From NCBI GenBank assembly GCA_934636655.1, contig CAKUAS010000003.1, positions 62,001 to 126,000 of the forward strand: 64,000 bases of DNA, given 5' to 3'. Numbering within the stretch: the first letter of the stretch is position 1; each line of letters starts with the position of its first letter. The position numbers were made by a program, and so were the translations under genes. Shown here piece by piece: positions 33,402-41,979 of the stretch. The stretch is from an uncultured Oscillospiraceae bacterium. GTDB lineage: Bacteria > Bacillota > Clostridia > Oscillospirales > Oscillospiraceae. The notes under the pieces are model-generated. The model ran no database searches and was not told the DNA's origin. It saw only the letters and a list, made by a program, of their open reading frames with translations.

Positions 33402-35641
33402 TGTCAGACACAGAAAACAGAAAACTTGATCCCGACGAAATGTTTGCCGCATTGAGCAAAAAAATATCCGACAGCGGCATGGATATGGACATGGGCAGGA
33501 TAGAAGCGGCTTACCATATGGCAAAGCTCGCCCACAGCGGTCAGCTGCGCAAGGACGGTTCGCCCTATGTCACCCACTGTGTAGCCGCAGCTGATATCGC
33601 CGCCGATATGGGGCTTGACGAGGATTCGATAGTTGCGGCTCTCCTGCACGACGTTATCGAGGACACCGATCTTACCCACAGCGATATAGCAAAGCAGTTC
33701 GGCGAGCCTGTCGCGAACATCGTTGAGGGTGTTACAAAGCTCACGAGAGTGCAGTACACCAGCAAGGAAGACGAGCAGATGGAGAATCTGCGCAAGATGC
33801 TCATGGCAATGGCCAAGGATATCCGCGTCATTCTCATAAAGATCGCCGACCGACTGCACAATATGCGCACCATGGCCTATCAGACCGAGGAAAAGCAGCG
33901 CCAGAAATCGCTGGAGACGATGGAGATATACGCTCCGATCGCGCACCGCCTCGGTATGCAGAGAGCAAAGTGGGAGCTCGAGGATCTGGCGCTCATGTAC
34001 CTTGACCCGACCGGCTACAAGGAGATAACAGATACGCTCAACGACCGCATGGACACACTCAAGGACTTCATGTCCACGGTCGAGGCGAAGATCAAAAAGC
34101 GCCTCGATGAGGAGGGGCTTCAGGTCACGGTCTACAGCCGCATAAAGCATATTTACAGCATTTACCGCAAAATGTACGCGCAGAAGCTCGATATCAATGG
34201 TATATTTGACTTGTGTGCATTCCGTGTCATCGTAGATACGATACCCGACTGCTATAACGTGCTTGGTATCATCCATGATATGTTCAAGCCCGTTCCCGGC
34301 AGATTCAAGGATTATATTTCCACGCCGAAGCCGAATATGTACCAGAGCGTGCATACTACGGTCATCGGCTCAGAGGGCATACCCTTCGAGGTGCAGATAC
34401 GCACATGGGAAATGCACCGCACGGCCGAATACGGCATCGCGGCGCATTGGAAGTATAAGATAGGCTCCGCTGCGGAAACGATCGTCAAGGACGGAGACGA
34501 GGAGAAATTCGCCTGGGTAAGGCGCCTGCTCGAGAGTCAGCAGGAGTCCGACGCGACGGACTTTTTCCACAACCTCAAGATCGATATGTTTGCCGACGAG
34601 GTCTTCGTATTTTCGCCCAAAGGTGATGTTATAAATCTCCCGGCGGGAGCAACGCCCATAGATTTTGCCTACAGCATTCACTCGGCCGTAGGCAACAGCA
34701 TGATCGGCGCGTCGGTTAACGGCAGGATAGTGAACTTCGACTACGTTCTGCAAAACGGCGATATCGTCGAGGTCAGAACGTCCAAAAACGCCGCCGGTCC
34801 GAGCCGCGACTGGCTCAATATCGCAAAGAGCGGCTCTGCGCGCACGAAGATAAAGCAGTGGTTCAAAAAAGAGCGCCGCGAGGAGAATATCGAGCGCGGC
34901 CGCGCAATGTTCGAGTCCGAGCTTAAAAACAAAGGACTGCGCATGGAGGATATCTGCGATGAGGAGGTCCTGCCGCAGCTGCTGAAAAAGGTCTCGTACA
35001 CAAGCCTTGACGAGATGTATGCCGCGATCGGCTACGGCGGCATGGCAGCGACAAGAGCCGTAAACCGCATGAAGGACGAGCTTGCGCGCCTGCACCATGT
35101 TTCCGGAAAGAAGACTGTCCTTGAAAAGGTCACCGAGGCCGCCGAGCGCCGCGAGCAGCAGGCGCAGAAGAAGGTAAAGCCTGTTCACGGCGTGCTGGTC
35201 GAGGGGCTGGATAACTGCCTTATCAAATTTTCGCGCTGCTGCACGCCGATACCGGGCGACGATATCGTCGGCTATATAACGCGCGGTCAGGGCGTTTCCA
35301 TCCACCGTACCGACTGCGAAAACTATGCCCGCCGTGAGTTCAAGCCCGAGGATATCGGCCGTTGGATAAACGTCAGCTGGGCAGACGAGATAAAGGAAAG
35401 CTACGCGACGGCGATAACTGTCGTCTCGCGCGAGCGAAACGGACTTATCATGGATATCGCAACGATATTCAATACCCTCAATACCAAGGTGCGCACGATA
35501 AACGCGCGTGATACGGGTGATAAGTCGATAGTGAATATAACGCTTGAGACCTCGGGCATCGACGAGCTGCGCACGGTCGTCAACCGCATAAGCGCGCTGC
35601 CCGGCGTCGTTGAGGTCAACAGAAACGGAGGTAAACGATGA
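33398..35641 (+). CDS. relA: Bifunctional (p)ppGpp synthetase/hydrolase (RelA/SpoT)
   Basis: 747 residues, full-length Rel. Order: HD hydrolase domain (THCVAAADIAADMG, ALLHDVIEDTDLTH near 78-90), synthetase domain (YSRIKHIYSIYRKM near 246; KPNMYQSVHTTVIG), TGS domain (VFVFSPKGDVINLPAGATPIDFAYSIH near 400), a conserved-cysteine region (FSRCCTPIPGDDIVGYITRG) and an ACT domain at the end. Both catalytic halves look intact. It runs the stringent response. ATGA overlaps couple it to recJ and dtd on each side. Confidence 0.96.
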   Translation: MMSDTENRKLDPDEMFAALSKKISDSGMDMDMGRIEAAYHMAKLAHSGQLRKDGSPYVTHCVAAADIAADMGLDEDSIVAALLHDVIEDTDLTHSDIAKQFGEPVANIVEGVTKLTRVQYTSKEDEQMENLRKMLMAMAKDIRVILIKIADRLHNMRTMAYQTEEKQRQKSLETMEIYAPIAHRLGMQRAKWELEDLALMYLDPTGYKEITDTLNDRMDTLKDFMSTVEAKIKKRLDEEGLQVTVYSRIKHIYSIYRKMYAQKLDINGIFDLCAFRVIVDTIPDCYNVLGIIHDMFKPVPGRFKDYISTPKPNMYQSVHTTVIGSEGIPFEVQIRTWEMHRTAEYGIAAHWKYKIGSAAETIVKDGDEEKFAWVRRLLESQQESDATDFFHNLKIDMFADEVFVFSPKGDVINLPAGATPIDFAYSIHSAVGNSMIGASVNGRIVNFDYVLQNGDIVEVRTSKNAAGPSRDWLNIAKSGSARTKIKQWFKKERREENIERGRAMFESELKNKGLRMEDICDEEVLPQLLKKVSYTSLDEMYAAIGYGGMAATRAVNRMKDELARLHHVSGKKTVLEKVTEAAERREQQAQKKVKPVHGVLVEGLDNCLIKFSRCCTPIPGDDIVGYITRGQGVSIHRTDCENYARREFKPEDIGRWINVSWADEIKESYATAITVVSRERNGLIMDIATIFNTLNTKVRTINARDTGDKSIVNITLETSGIDELRTVVNRISALPGVVEVNRNGGKR

Positions 35642-36081
35642 GAGCTGTTTTAACGAGGGTAGACAGAGCCTCGGTTGCAATAGACGGAAAGGTAAAAAGC
35701 AGCATCGGCAAGGGCTTTCTCGTCCTTCTGGGCGTCCATGAGGACGACGGGGAAAAGGAAGCGGTAAAGATAGCCGACAAGATCTGCGGACTGCGGATAT
35801 TCGAGGATGAAGCGGGGAAGATGAACGTAAATCCCGCCGACGCAGGGGCACAGCTGCTTATCATAAGCCAGTTCACGCTTTTTGCCGACTGCAAGTCGCG
35901 CCGCCCCGGCTTTTCAAAGGCTGCCCGCCCCGAGAAAGCCATACCGCTGTATGAAAAGGTTATTGCCGAGTGCCGTGCGCGCGGCTTTGAGGTCGGAACG
36001 GGCGAGTTCGGCGCGGAAATGAAGGTCGAATCCATAAACGACGGACCTGTCACCATTATTCTTGACACAAGGGAGCTTTAA
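35638..36081 (+). CDS. dtd: D-aminoacyl-tRNA deacylase
   Basis: 147 residues, canonical length. MRAVLTRVDRASVAIDG at the N-terminus, the SQFTLFADCKSRRPGFSKAA active-site motif (about 80-99), and the C-terminal cross-subunit Gly-cis-Pro motif NDGPVTI. It removes D-amino acids (and glycine from tRNA-Ala) to protect translation. The relA-dtd order is common in Firmicutes. It overlaps relA by 4 bp. Confidence 0.96.
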   Translation: MRAVLTRVDRASVAIDGKVKSSIGKGFLVLLGVHEDDGEKEAVKIADKICGLRIFEDEAGKMNVNPADAGAQLLIISQFTLFADCKSRRPGFSKAARPEKAIPLYEKVIAECRARGFEVGTGEFGAEMKVESINDGPVTIILDTREL

Positions 36082-36083
36082 CT

Positions 36084-36698
36084 ATGAATATAAAAACTTT
36101 ACCCGTTGGCCAGCTTGAAACCAACTGCTATGTTGTCATAAATGAAGAGACTCTCGAATGCGTGGTTATAGATCCGGGCGATGAGAGCAACACCATCATG
36201 GACTACATCGAGTCGAATAACTTAAAGTGCAGGGCCATAATGCTGACCCACGGCCACTTTGACCATGTCGGTGCCGTCAACGAGGTCGCGGAGCAGACCG
36301 GCTGTACGGTGTATATAAACCCTCGCGACGAGGGATACAAGGTCGGTATGAGCGGCATGATGTTCAAGCTCCCCGAGGGTGGAAAGTATTATGACGACGG
36401 CGACGAGATCACTGAGGCAGGCCTAACTTTCAAGGTCATAGCAACTCCGGGACACACGCCGGGCGGCGTGAGCCTTATATGCGAAAACGCTCTGTTTGTT
36501 GGCGATACGCTGTTTCGCGGAAGCTGCGGCAGGACCGACCTCCCGGGAGGAGATACCGCGACCGAGCTGCGCTCACTTAAAAAGCTCTGCGAGCTTCCGG
36601 GCGACTACGAAGTCTATCCCGGACATATGGACAGCTCAACGCTTGAGCGCGAACGCCGCTTTAATCACTATTGCCGCGAGGCTATGGCAAACTACTAA
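36084..36698 (+). CDS. MBL-fold metallo-hydrolase (glyoxalase II-like)
   Basis: 204 residues. The metal motif LTHGHFDHVGAV (HxHxDH, about residues 53-64), then TPGHTPGGVS, FVGDTLFRGSCGRTDLPGGD and VYPGHMDSST give all ligands of a dinuclear zinc/iron site. The protein lacks the extra C-terminal substrate domain of classical GloB, so it belongs to the short YcbL/YqgX-type group. It often follows relA-dtd in clostridia. It starts 2 bp after the dtd stop. Confidence 0.88.
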   Translation: MNIKTLPVGQLETNCYVVINEETLECVVIDPGDESNTIMDYIESNNLKCRAIMLTHGHFDHVGAVNEVAEQTGCTVYINPRDEGYKVGMSGMMFKLPEGGKYYDDGDEITEAGLTFKVIATPGHTPGGVSLICENALFVGDTLFRGSCGRTDLPGGDTATELRSLKKLCELPGDYEVYPGHMDSSTLERERRFNHYCREAMANY

Positions 36699-36713
36699 AC
36701 TACGGAGAACCCA

Positions 36714-37175
36714 ATGCTTCATGATATCCTGAAAACGCTTTTTACGGCGATGCTGCCGGTGCTTGAGATACGCGGTGCCATCCCTGTGGGCGTTGCAGCC
36801 GGCATGGATCCGTGGACGGCCTTTGCCATAGGCTTTGTCGGCAATATGCTGCCCGTACCGTTTCTGATCCTGCTTACTCGAAAGATAATAGAGTGGATGA
36901 AAAGGCACCATGTCCTTGACGGGCTCACGACTTTTGTCGAGCGCAAGGGCAAGGAAAAGGCCAAAACCGTTCAGGCGTACAGCTTCTGGGGGCTTTTCAT
37001 ACTTGTTGCCATCCCGCTGCCCGGCACGGGAGCGTGGACGGGCTCGCTCGTTGCCTCTCTTCTGGACATGCGCCTGAAAAGGGCTGTGCCATCTATCGGA
37101 ATGGGGGTTGCCGCTGCCGGACTTATAGTTCTGGCGCTGACATACGGCGTTATACATATCGGGACGATGGTTTGA
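36714..37175 (+). CDS. Small multidrug export family protein (COG2426)
   Basis: 153 residues with four or five membrane helices. MLPVLEIRGAIPVGVAAGM (residues about 13-31) and IPLPGTGAWTGSLVASLL (about 103-120) are the two signature re-entrant-like segments of this family. Function as an exporter is by annotation tradition only. Last gene of the recJ-relA-dtd operon; a long terminator hairpin follows. Confidence 0.85.
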   Translation: MLHDILKTLFTAMLPVLEIRGAIPVGVAAGMDPWTAFAIGFVGNMLPVPFLILLTRKIIEWMKRHHVLDGLTTFVERKGKEKAKTVQAYSFWGLFILVAIPLPGTGAWTGSLVASLLDMRLKRAVPSIGMGVAAAGLIVLALTYGVIHIGTMV

Positions 37176-37224
37176 TAAGTAGTATTCATTATATGCACAA
37201 AAGAGACAAGAGAATAAATATTCA

Positions 37225-37260
37225 AAACTCCTGCAAAATACGTGAATTTTGCAGGAGTTT
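37225..37260 (+). terminator. Terminator of the recJ-relA operon
   Basis: 15-bp perfect stem AAACTCCTGCAAAAT / ATTTTGCAGGAGTTT (37225-37239, 37246-37260) with a 6-nt loop. Confidence 0.85.
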
Positions 37261-37340
37261 ATGCATGTTTTCTGCCGATTGTTGCATTTATACAAGCGCG
37301 CCTTTATGCGAAAAGATTATTTGTTGAAAATAACGAGTAA

Positions 37341-37408
37341 ATTTTTATTCAAAACTATTGCATAATCATGAATAAAAATGTATAATAGCCACTGTCAATG
37401 AATAAAAA
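37341..37408 (+). promoter_or_regulatory. Promoter and operator-like repeats of the SLH peptidase gene
   Basis: Promoter TTGCAT (37358-37363), 17 bp, TATAAT (37381-37386). The word TGAATAAAAA occurs at 37369-37378 and 37399-37408, and inverted at 37342-37351. The first two form an 11-bp inverted repeat across the -35 box. The third is 30 bp from the second, on the same DNA face. Confidence 0.75.
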
Positions 37409-37411
37409 ACC

Positions 37412-37688
37412 CTTAAGCATAAGGGGAACATCCAAACCCGTTTTTAAGCGGGCCTGAGCGATGAAGACTTCGTTTTGCTCAATCACAAGGCGCCGGCCTT
37501 CCTCAATCGCAAAGCCGTGTCTGCAACGCACATCTCTCGCTTAAAAATCGCAGGCCTCAGCCATTGAGTTTTTGCTCTTTATCAAGGCAGAGGACGCAGG
37601 AATACTGACGTATTTCAAGGACGATAACGCAGAGAAAGGGCAAAAATCATGGCTGAGGCGGAGTTCGGATGCTCCCCTTATGCTTAAG
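37412..37688 (+). mobile_element. MITE-like element, copy B (277 bp)
   Basis: Terminal inverted repeats match at 24 of the first 26 bases (CTTAAGCATAAGGGGARCAT). Same length and about 90% identity to copy A, opposite orientation on the chromosome but same orientation to its downstream gene. It lies between the promoter at 37358-37386 and the GGTGG ribosome site of the SLH peptidase, 22 bp before the ATG. A run of five instead of six As breaks the open frame seen in copy A. Confidence 0.87.
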
Positions 37689-37710
37689 AAAGGCGACAAA
37701 GGTGGAAAAC

Positions 37711-40700
37711 ATGCATAAAGCAAAGACAAACAACAATTTCACGAAATTCATTTCCATGCTGCTTGTCGTGCTGATGCTCGTGTCGATAGTTCCGATCACG
37801 GTCTCGGCAGACCCGATAAGCGCAAGCTTTGAAAATGTGTCCGGCGAAGGTAAAGATATAATATCTCTTGCGGAAGGACGCGATTACAAGGCGACTATCC
37901 CGGTAAGCGCAGACGTTGACCCATCCACGGTAACGTGGACGATGGTCAAAGACAGCTCCAAGAGTTATGTGAGCAAGGAGCTCTTCCCGAACCAGACCGA
38001 AGGCGGCGCGCTCGATACCTGGATCTGTGACGATGGCAAAACGCAGTTCTTTAACGAAGTTAAGACCAGCGTTACCGATGCAAACGGTCAGAAGTGCCTC
38101 GTTGCCGAGTTCAGTACCAACGACTTCTTCTTCGGCTACGACTGGTGGACCGGCGAAATTTACCCCGACAACAGCGCTCCTCACGATGAGGGCGGCGCGT
38201 ACCTCGACTCCTGCGGCTATTTCAATCTCACAGCGACCGATGCACAGGGCAATGTCCTCGGCTCTGTTCCCGTAAAAATAGCTCCCTACGACAGCTTCCA
38301 CACGATGGACGAGATCTACACCGAGCTTGATGAGATGGTAGCGGCAGCGAAGGATTCCGGCATCTTTGTGCAGAAGTATTCCATGGGCAAGTCTTCGGGC
38401 GATATTTATGAAGCGCTCGATATGCCCTACCTTATAGTTGCAAAAGACCAGAGCAGCGTGACCAAATGGCTCGAGTTCACCGAAAAGGCGGAGACCCAGC
38501 CCGATCAGGTTCTGGCGGATATAAAGGCCGGCAAGTACGACGACATTAAAGTTCCCGTGATGTTCTCAAATATTCACGCGAATGAAGTTGCGGCGACCGA
38601 CGGCATCATGGAGTTTGCATGGATGCTCGTAAATGCCGCAAACGGCGACGGCAAGCTCAGCTACAATAACCTCACCGGCTTCACCGCCGAGGGCAAAGCA
38701 GAGTTTGAAAGCGAGAAGGCAGCGACCAGTCTGGCTGTTCCCGATCTCGTAAAGGACAGCGCTACCTATCTCGGCTGGCTGACGGGCGATAACAGCAGCT
38801 CCGGCGTTGTCGATCTCGACAAGTTCTATGAGCAGGAGACCGTGAACACCACGATCGACGAACTGCTCGACGGTGTGTTCTTCATCCTCGTTCCCGAGGA
38901 GAACGTCGAAGGACGTACCTACATAACCCGCGAAGCCTCCAACGGCTACGATCTCAACCGCGATAACTCCTTCCAGACCACTGAGGAAACTCAGAACATG
39001 CAGCAGCTTATCGCGACCTTCAATCCCGTATCCCTTACCGAGTTCCACGGCCGCGTTGAAGCTTTCCAGTGCGAGCCCTGCGATCCCCCTCACGAGCCGA
39101 ACTTTGAGTACGACCTGCTGGCAGATCACCTGATAGCCGGCGGCGAGGCTCTCGGCATCGCGGCTGTTGCCAATAACGATACCTACAACAGCTATGTCAT
39201 TCCCCAGCGCGACTACCTCACCGATAACGGCGACGGCACCACCTACTGGAGTGACCCCTGGGACGATATGTCCACCTCCTACACTCCGCAGTTTGCGATG
39301 CTTCAGGGCACCGTGGCTTACACCGTTGAGCTTCCCGGCTACAACGACGCAGGCGCACAGCTCGTTCAGTACGGCTGCCTTGGCCAGGCAAACTACATAG
39401 CCGGCGAAAAGCTCGGCTACCTCGCATCCCAGACCGAGATATACAGCCGCGGCGTCGGCAACAAGAACTCCGATGCATATGATCTCGTCGGCCAGTGGCT
39501 GTGCGACCAGAACGACGTTGAAGGCGCGGAGTCCGACCTTTTCCGTCCCGAGTTTGACGGCGAAGGCGAGAACGGCAACTTCTACCCCGAGTGCTACATT
39601 ATTCCTCTCGACGGTGTGAATCAAACTAACCTCCAGGCCGCCGGCGACATGATGGAGTGGCTTTCCCGCAATGACGTCAAGGTCCTCCTAACCGACAAGG
39701 AATTCACTTATGAAGGCGTTACCTATCCCGCCGGAACGATGATCGTTTCCATGTACCAGGCAAAGCGCTCCGTTGCAAACGGCGTTCTGTACGACGGCAC
39801 TCTCATTTCGAGCTGGACCGTTCTGTACTCCGAGGGCATCACCTCCTTTAACGAGACCCGCGGCTTTGACATGATCACCGTAACAGAGCCCGCAGCTTAC
39901 AAGACCATCAAGGCCGCATGCGGCGACTGGATGGATCACGACGACTGCCTCAGCTACATCGCAAATAAGCTCGGCTCCTACTTCACCGGCAAATCCGACG
40001 AATATGTCGTCATCTCCAATGCATCCGAGGATTCCACGGCAGCAGTCAACGCTCTGCTCAAGGCAGGCAAGACCGTCGGTATGGTCACCGACAGCGAAAG
40101 CGATTTTTACGGCGATTTTGTTTGCAGCTATGCAGACTGGCAGTCCGTTTCTGCAAAGTACGTACTCAGCGGCACCGGCCTTGCCAAGGCTGACGTTCCG
40201 GCGGCAAAGGTCATCACCAAAGCTCCCACTGTTTACATCACCGGCGAAGTCGGTCCGGATGACGCGGGCTTCAAGTGGACCAGCCGCATCAACTGGAGCC
40301 ACGGCAACTGGAACTACGACCGCGCAGCTCTTGAGCTCATGGGCTTTGCAACCACCTCCGACCCGACAAAGGCGGACCTCATCATGGGCGCAAGCGCACT
40401 TAACGACGCTGCAAAGGCCGAGGTCCTCGCAGGTACTCCGTACATCGGCTACGGCTCCTCCGCAACGCGCAAGAACATCTTTGGCGACGCACTTACCCGC
40501 AGCGCGGCAGACGGCATGGATTGCCTCGGCTATGTAACCTACCCGACCACCACCCTCGTAAACGCATCCTACGTCATGGATGAGGACGATGTCCTCTACG
40601 GCTACGGCATCGGCTACTTCTCCAAGATCCCCGACGGCGCACAGGTCCTCGTCAAGATGGACGGCAGCAAGACCCCGACCGAGGGCTTTATCAAGATGAT

Positions 40701-41463
40701 CACCGCAGATCAGCAGGCGGCCGCCAAGGCTTACCTCGACGGTTCCGTTCAGGCGATCTCCTATCAGGGCAAGCTCAGCGCCGATGCGGCCAACGAAGTA
40801 AACGTTGTCTACTTTGCAAACAGCCTCACTCACAAGGTGCACCAGCGCGACGAATATGCATTCATCAGCAACTTCGCATTCTCCAACCTCCTCGGCGACG
40901 ACTTCCTCGACTCGGGCGATGACAGCGGCCTCCCGTTCAAGGATGTTGCATCCGACGCATGGTATGCAGGCAGCGTCAAGTACGTCTACGAAAACAAGCT
41001 CATGCTTGGTATGACCGACACCGAGTTTGCTCCTGCCGGCACCATGACCCGTGAGATGTTCGTAGCTATCCTCTATCGCATGGCAGGCAGCCCCTCCGTC
41101 GACGGCCTGAGTGTAAGCTTCAAGGACGTTCAGGAAGGCCGCTGGTCCTACGATGCAATAGCATGGGCGCTCGATAAGGGCATCACCTATGGCTACACCG
41201 CGGATAAGTTCAGCCCCAAGCAGGCCATTAACCGTGAACAGCTCGTATCCATGCTCTATCGCTACATGGAGAACCCCGAAGTCAGCGGCGAGCTTAGCTT
41301 CAGCGATGCATCCGCGATCTCTGCGTGGGCACAGAGCCCGGTTCTCTGGGCAAGCCAGAACGGCATAGTTTCCGGCTATAAGAACGGAACATTCGCTCCG
41401 TCAAAGACCGCAAACCGTGCGGAAATGGCCTCAATAATCCAGCGCTTCTGCGCTATGCAATAA
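37711..41463 (+). CDS. Secreted M14 zinc carboxypeptidase with three SLH domains
   Basis: 1250 residues from ATG 37711 (GGTGG site). Signal peptide ending near VSA (residue 35). The M14 catalytic set is complete: H289-x2-E292 (IHANEVAATDG) and H446 (EFHG) as zinc ligands, N416-R417 (YDLNRD) for the substrate carboxylate, E540 (YTVELPG) as general base. A long middle region (about 560-1070) has no recognised domain. Three S-layer homology modules (about 1073, 1137 and 1195 onward; FKDV-type starts, each with a basic/TRAE-like motif such as MTREMF, INREQL, NRAEM) anchor it to wall polymers. Codons end strongly in C, as in highly expressed genes. Likely a cell-surface peptidase that supplies amino acids. 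Confidence 0.9.
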   Translation: MHKAKTNNNFTKFISMLLVVLMLVSIVPITVSADPISASFENVSGEGKDIISLAEGRDYKATIPVSADVDPSTVTWTMVKDSSKSYVSKELFPNQTEGGALDTWICDDGKTQFFNEVKTSVTDANGQKCLVAEFSTNDFFFGYDWWTGEIYPDNSAPHDEGGAYLDSCGYFNLTATDAQGNVLGSVPVKIAPYDSFHTMDEIYTELDEMVAAAKDSGIFVQKYSMGKSSGDIYEALDMPYLIVAKDQSSVTKWLEFTEKAETQPDQVLADIKAGKYDDIKVPVMFSNIHANEVAATDGIMEFAWMLVNAANGDGKLSYNNLTGFTAEGKAEFESEKAATSLAVPDLVKDSATYLGWLTGDNSSSGVVDLDKFYEQETVNTTIDELLDGVFFILVPEENVEGRTYITREASNGYDLNRDNSFQTTEETQNMQQLIATFNPVSLTEFHGRVEAFQCEPCDPPHEPNFEYDLLADHLIAGGEALGIAAVANNDTYNSYVIPQRDYLTDNGDGTTYWSDPWDDMSTSYTPQFAMLQGTVAYTVELPGYNDAGAQLVQYGCLGQANYIAGEKLGYLASQTEIYSRGVGNKNSDAYDLVGQWLCDQNDVEGAESDLFRPEFDGEGENGNFYPECYIIPLDGVNQTNLQAAGDMMEWLSRNDVKVLLTDKEFTYEGVTYPAGTMIVSMYQAKRSVANGVLYDGTLISSWTVLYSEGITSFNETRGFDMITVTEPAAYKTIKAACGDWMDHDDCLSYIANKLGSYFTGKSDEYVVISNASEDSTAAVNALLKAGKTVGMVTDSESDFYGDFVCSYADWQSVSAKYVLSGTGLAKADVPAAKVITKAPTVYITGEVGPDDAGFKWTSRINWSHGNWNYDRAALELMGFATTSDPTKADLIMGASALNDAAKAEVLAGTPYIGYGSSATRKNIFGDALTRSAADGMDCLGYVTYPTTTLVNASYVMDEDDVLYGYGIGYFSKIPDGAQVLVKMDGSKTPTEGFIKMITADQQAAAKAYLDGSVQAISYQGKLSADAANEVNVVYFANSLTHKVHQRDEYAFISNFAFSNLLGDDFLDSGDDSGLPFKDVASDAWYAGSVKYVYENKLMLGMTDTEFAPAGTMTREMFVAILYRMAGSPSVDGLSVSFKDVQEGRWSYDAIAWALDKGITYGYTADKFSPKQAINREQLVSMLYRYMENPEVSGELSFSDASAISAWAQSPVLWASQNGIVSGYKNGTFAPSKTANRAEMASIIQRFCAMQ

Positions 41464-41476
41464 ACCTCTCAAAAGC

Positions 41477-41508
41477 AAAAAGCAAGGTCCATTGACCTTG
41501 CTTTTTGT
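41477..41508. terminator. Bidirectional terminator after the SLH peptidase
   Basis: 13-bp stem AAAAAGCAAGGTC / GACCTTGCTTTTT (41477-41489, 41494-41506), loop CATT. It serves the convergent PNPOx-like gene as well. Confidence 0.9.
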
Positions 41509-41529
41509 TTTTTATGATTCAATAAAAAA

Positions 41530-41979
41530 TCACTTAAATCTCTGCTTTGCGGAAAATTCGCGGACGACGATCTTTTCGACGCAGGTGGCGTTGACTACAG
41601 CCTCCGAGCAGCCCATCTCATTAAAGCCGCAGTGGCGGCACAGGAGAGTGAGACCCTTGACGGCCTCCTCGCCGTGTATCTCGCTTATCTCGCCGCAGCC
41701 GATGAAGCTTTTGTAGTCCGCCGTCTGGTCGACAAAGCGCAGGCACATATCCGCCTCGACGCACACTCGATTATTCTTAGCCGCAAGCTCGTGCCGGCGG
41801 CCGACCTTCGCTCCGTGAACGTAGAACGTAAATTCTCCGTTTTCGGCCTCATAGCCGAAGGATAGGGGCACGATGTAGGCCTCCTGCCCGTCGGCAAAGC
41901 CGAGACGTATGGTGTCGCACTTATCTATAAGCGCCCTTATCTCCTCAAAATCCGTTATCGCGCGGTTTGCTTTTCTCAT
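41530..41979 (-). CDS. Pyridoxamine-5'-phosphate-oxidase-like flavin protein (NimA family)
   Basis: 149 residues from the ATG at 41979. MRKANRAITDFEEIRALIDKC and LGFADGQEAYIVPLSFGYE are the start of NimA/YwrF-like split-barrel flavoproteins; VHGAKVGRRHELAAKNNRVC gives the FMN region; the C-terminal CRHCGF and KIVVREFSAKQR are family-like. The Nim group can reduce 5-nitroimidazoles, but most members have unknown substrates. Its ATG overlaps the stop of the upstream GH13 gene (TGATG), so it is coupled to it. Confidence 0.82.
   Translation of the reverse strand: MRKANRAITDFEEIRALIDKCDTIRLGFADGQEAYIVPLSFGYEAENGEFTFYVHGAKVGRRHELAAKNNRVCVEADMCLRFVDQTADYKSFIGCGEISEIHGEEAVKGLTLLCRHCGFNEMGCSEAVVNATCVEKIVVREFSAKQRFK

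Noticed and set aside
41530..41979. Calling the PNPOx-like gene a nitroimidazole resistance gene
   Set aside because: Similarity to the NimA group is at fold and motif level only; most such proteins in clostridia have no resistance role.
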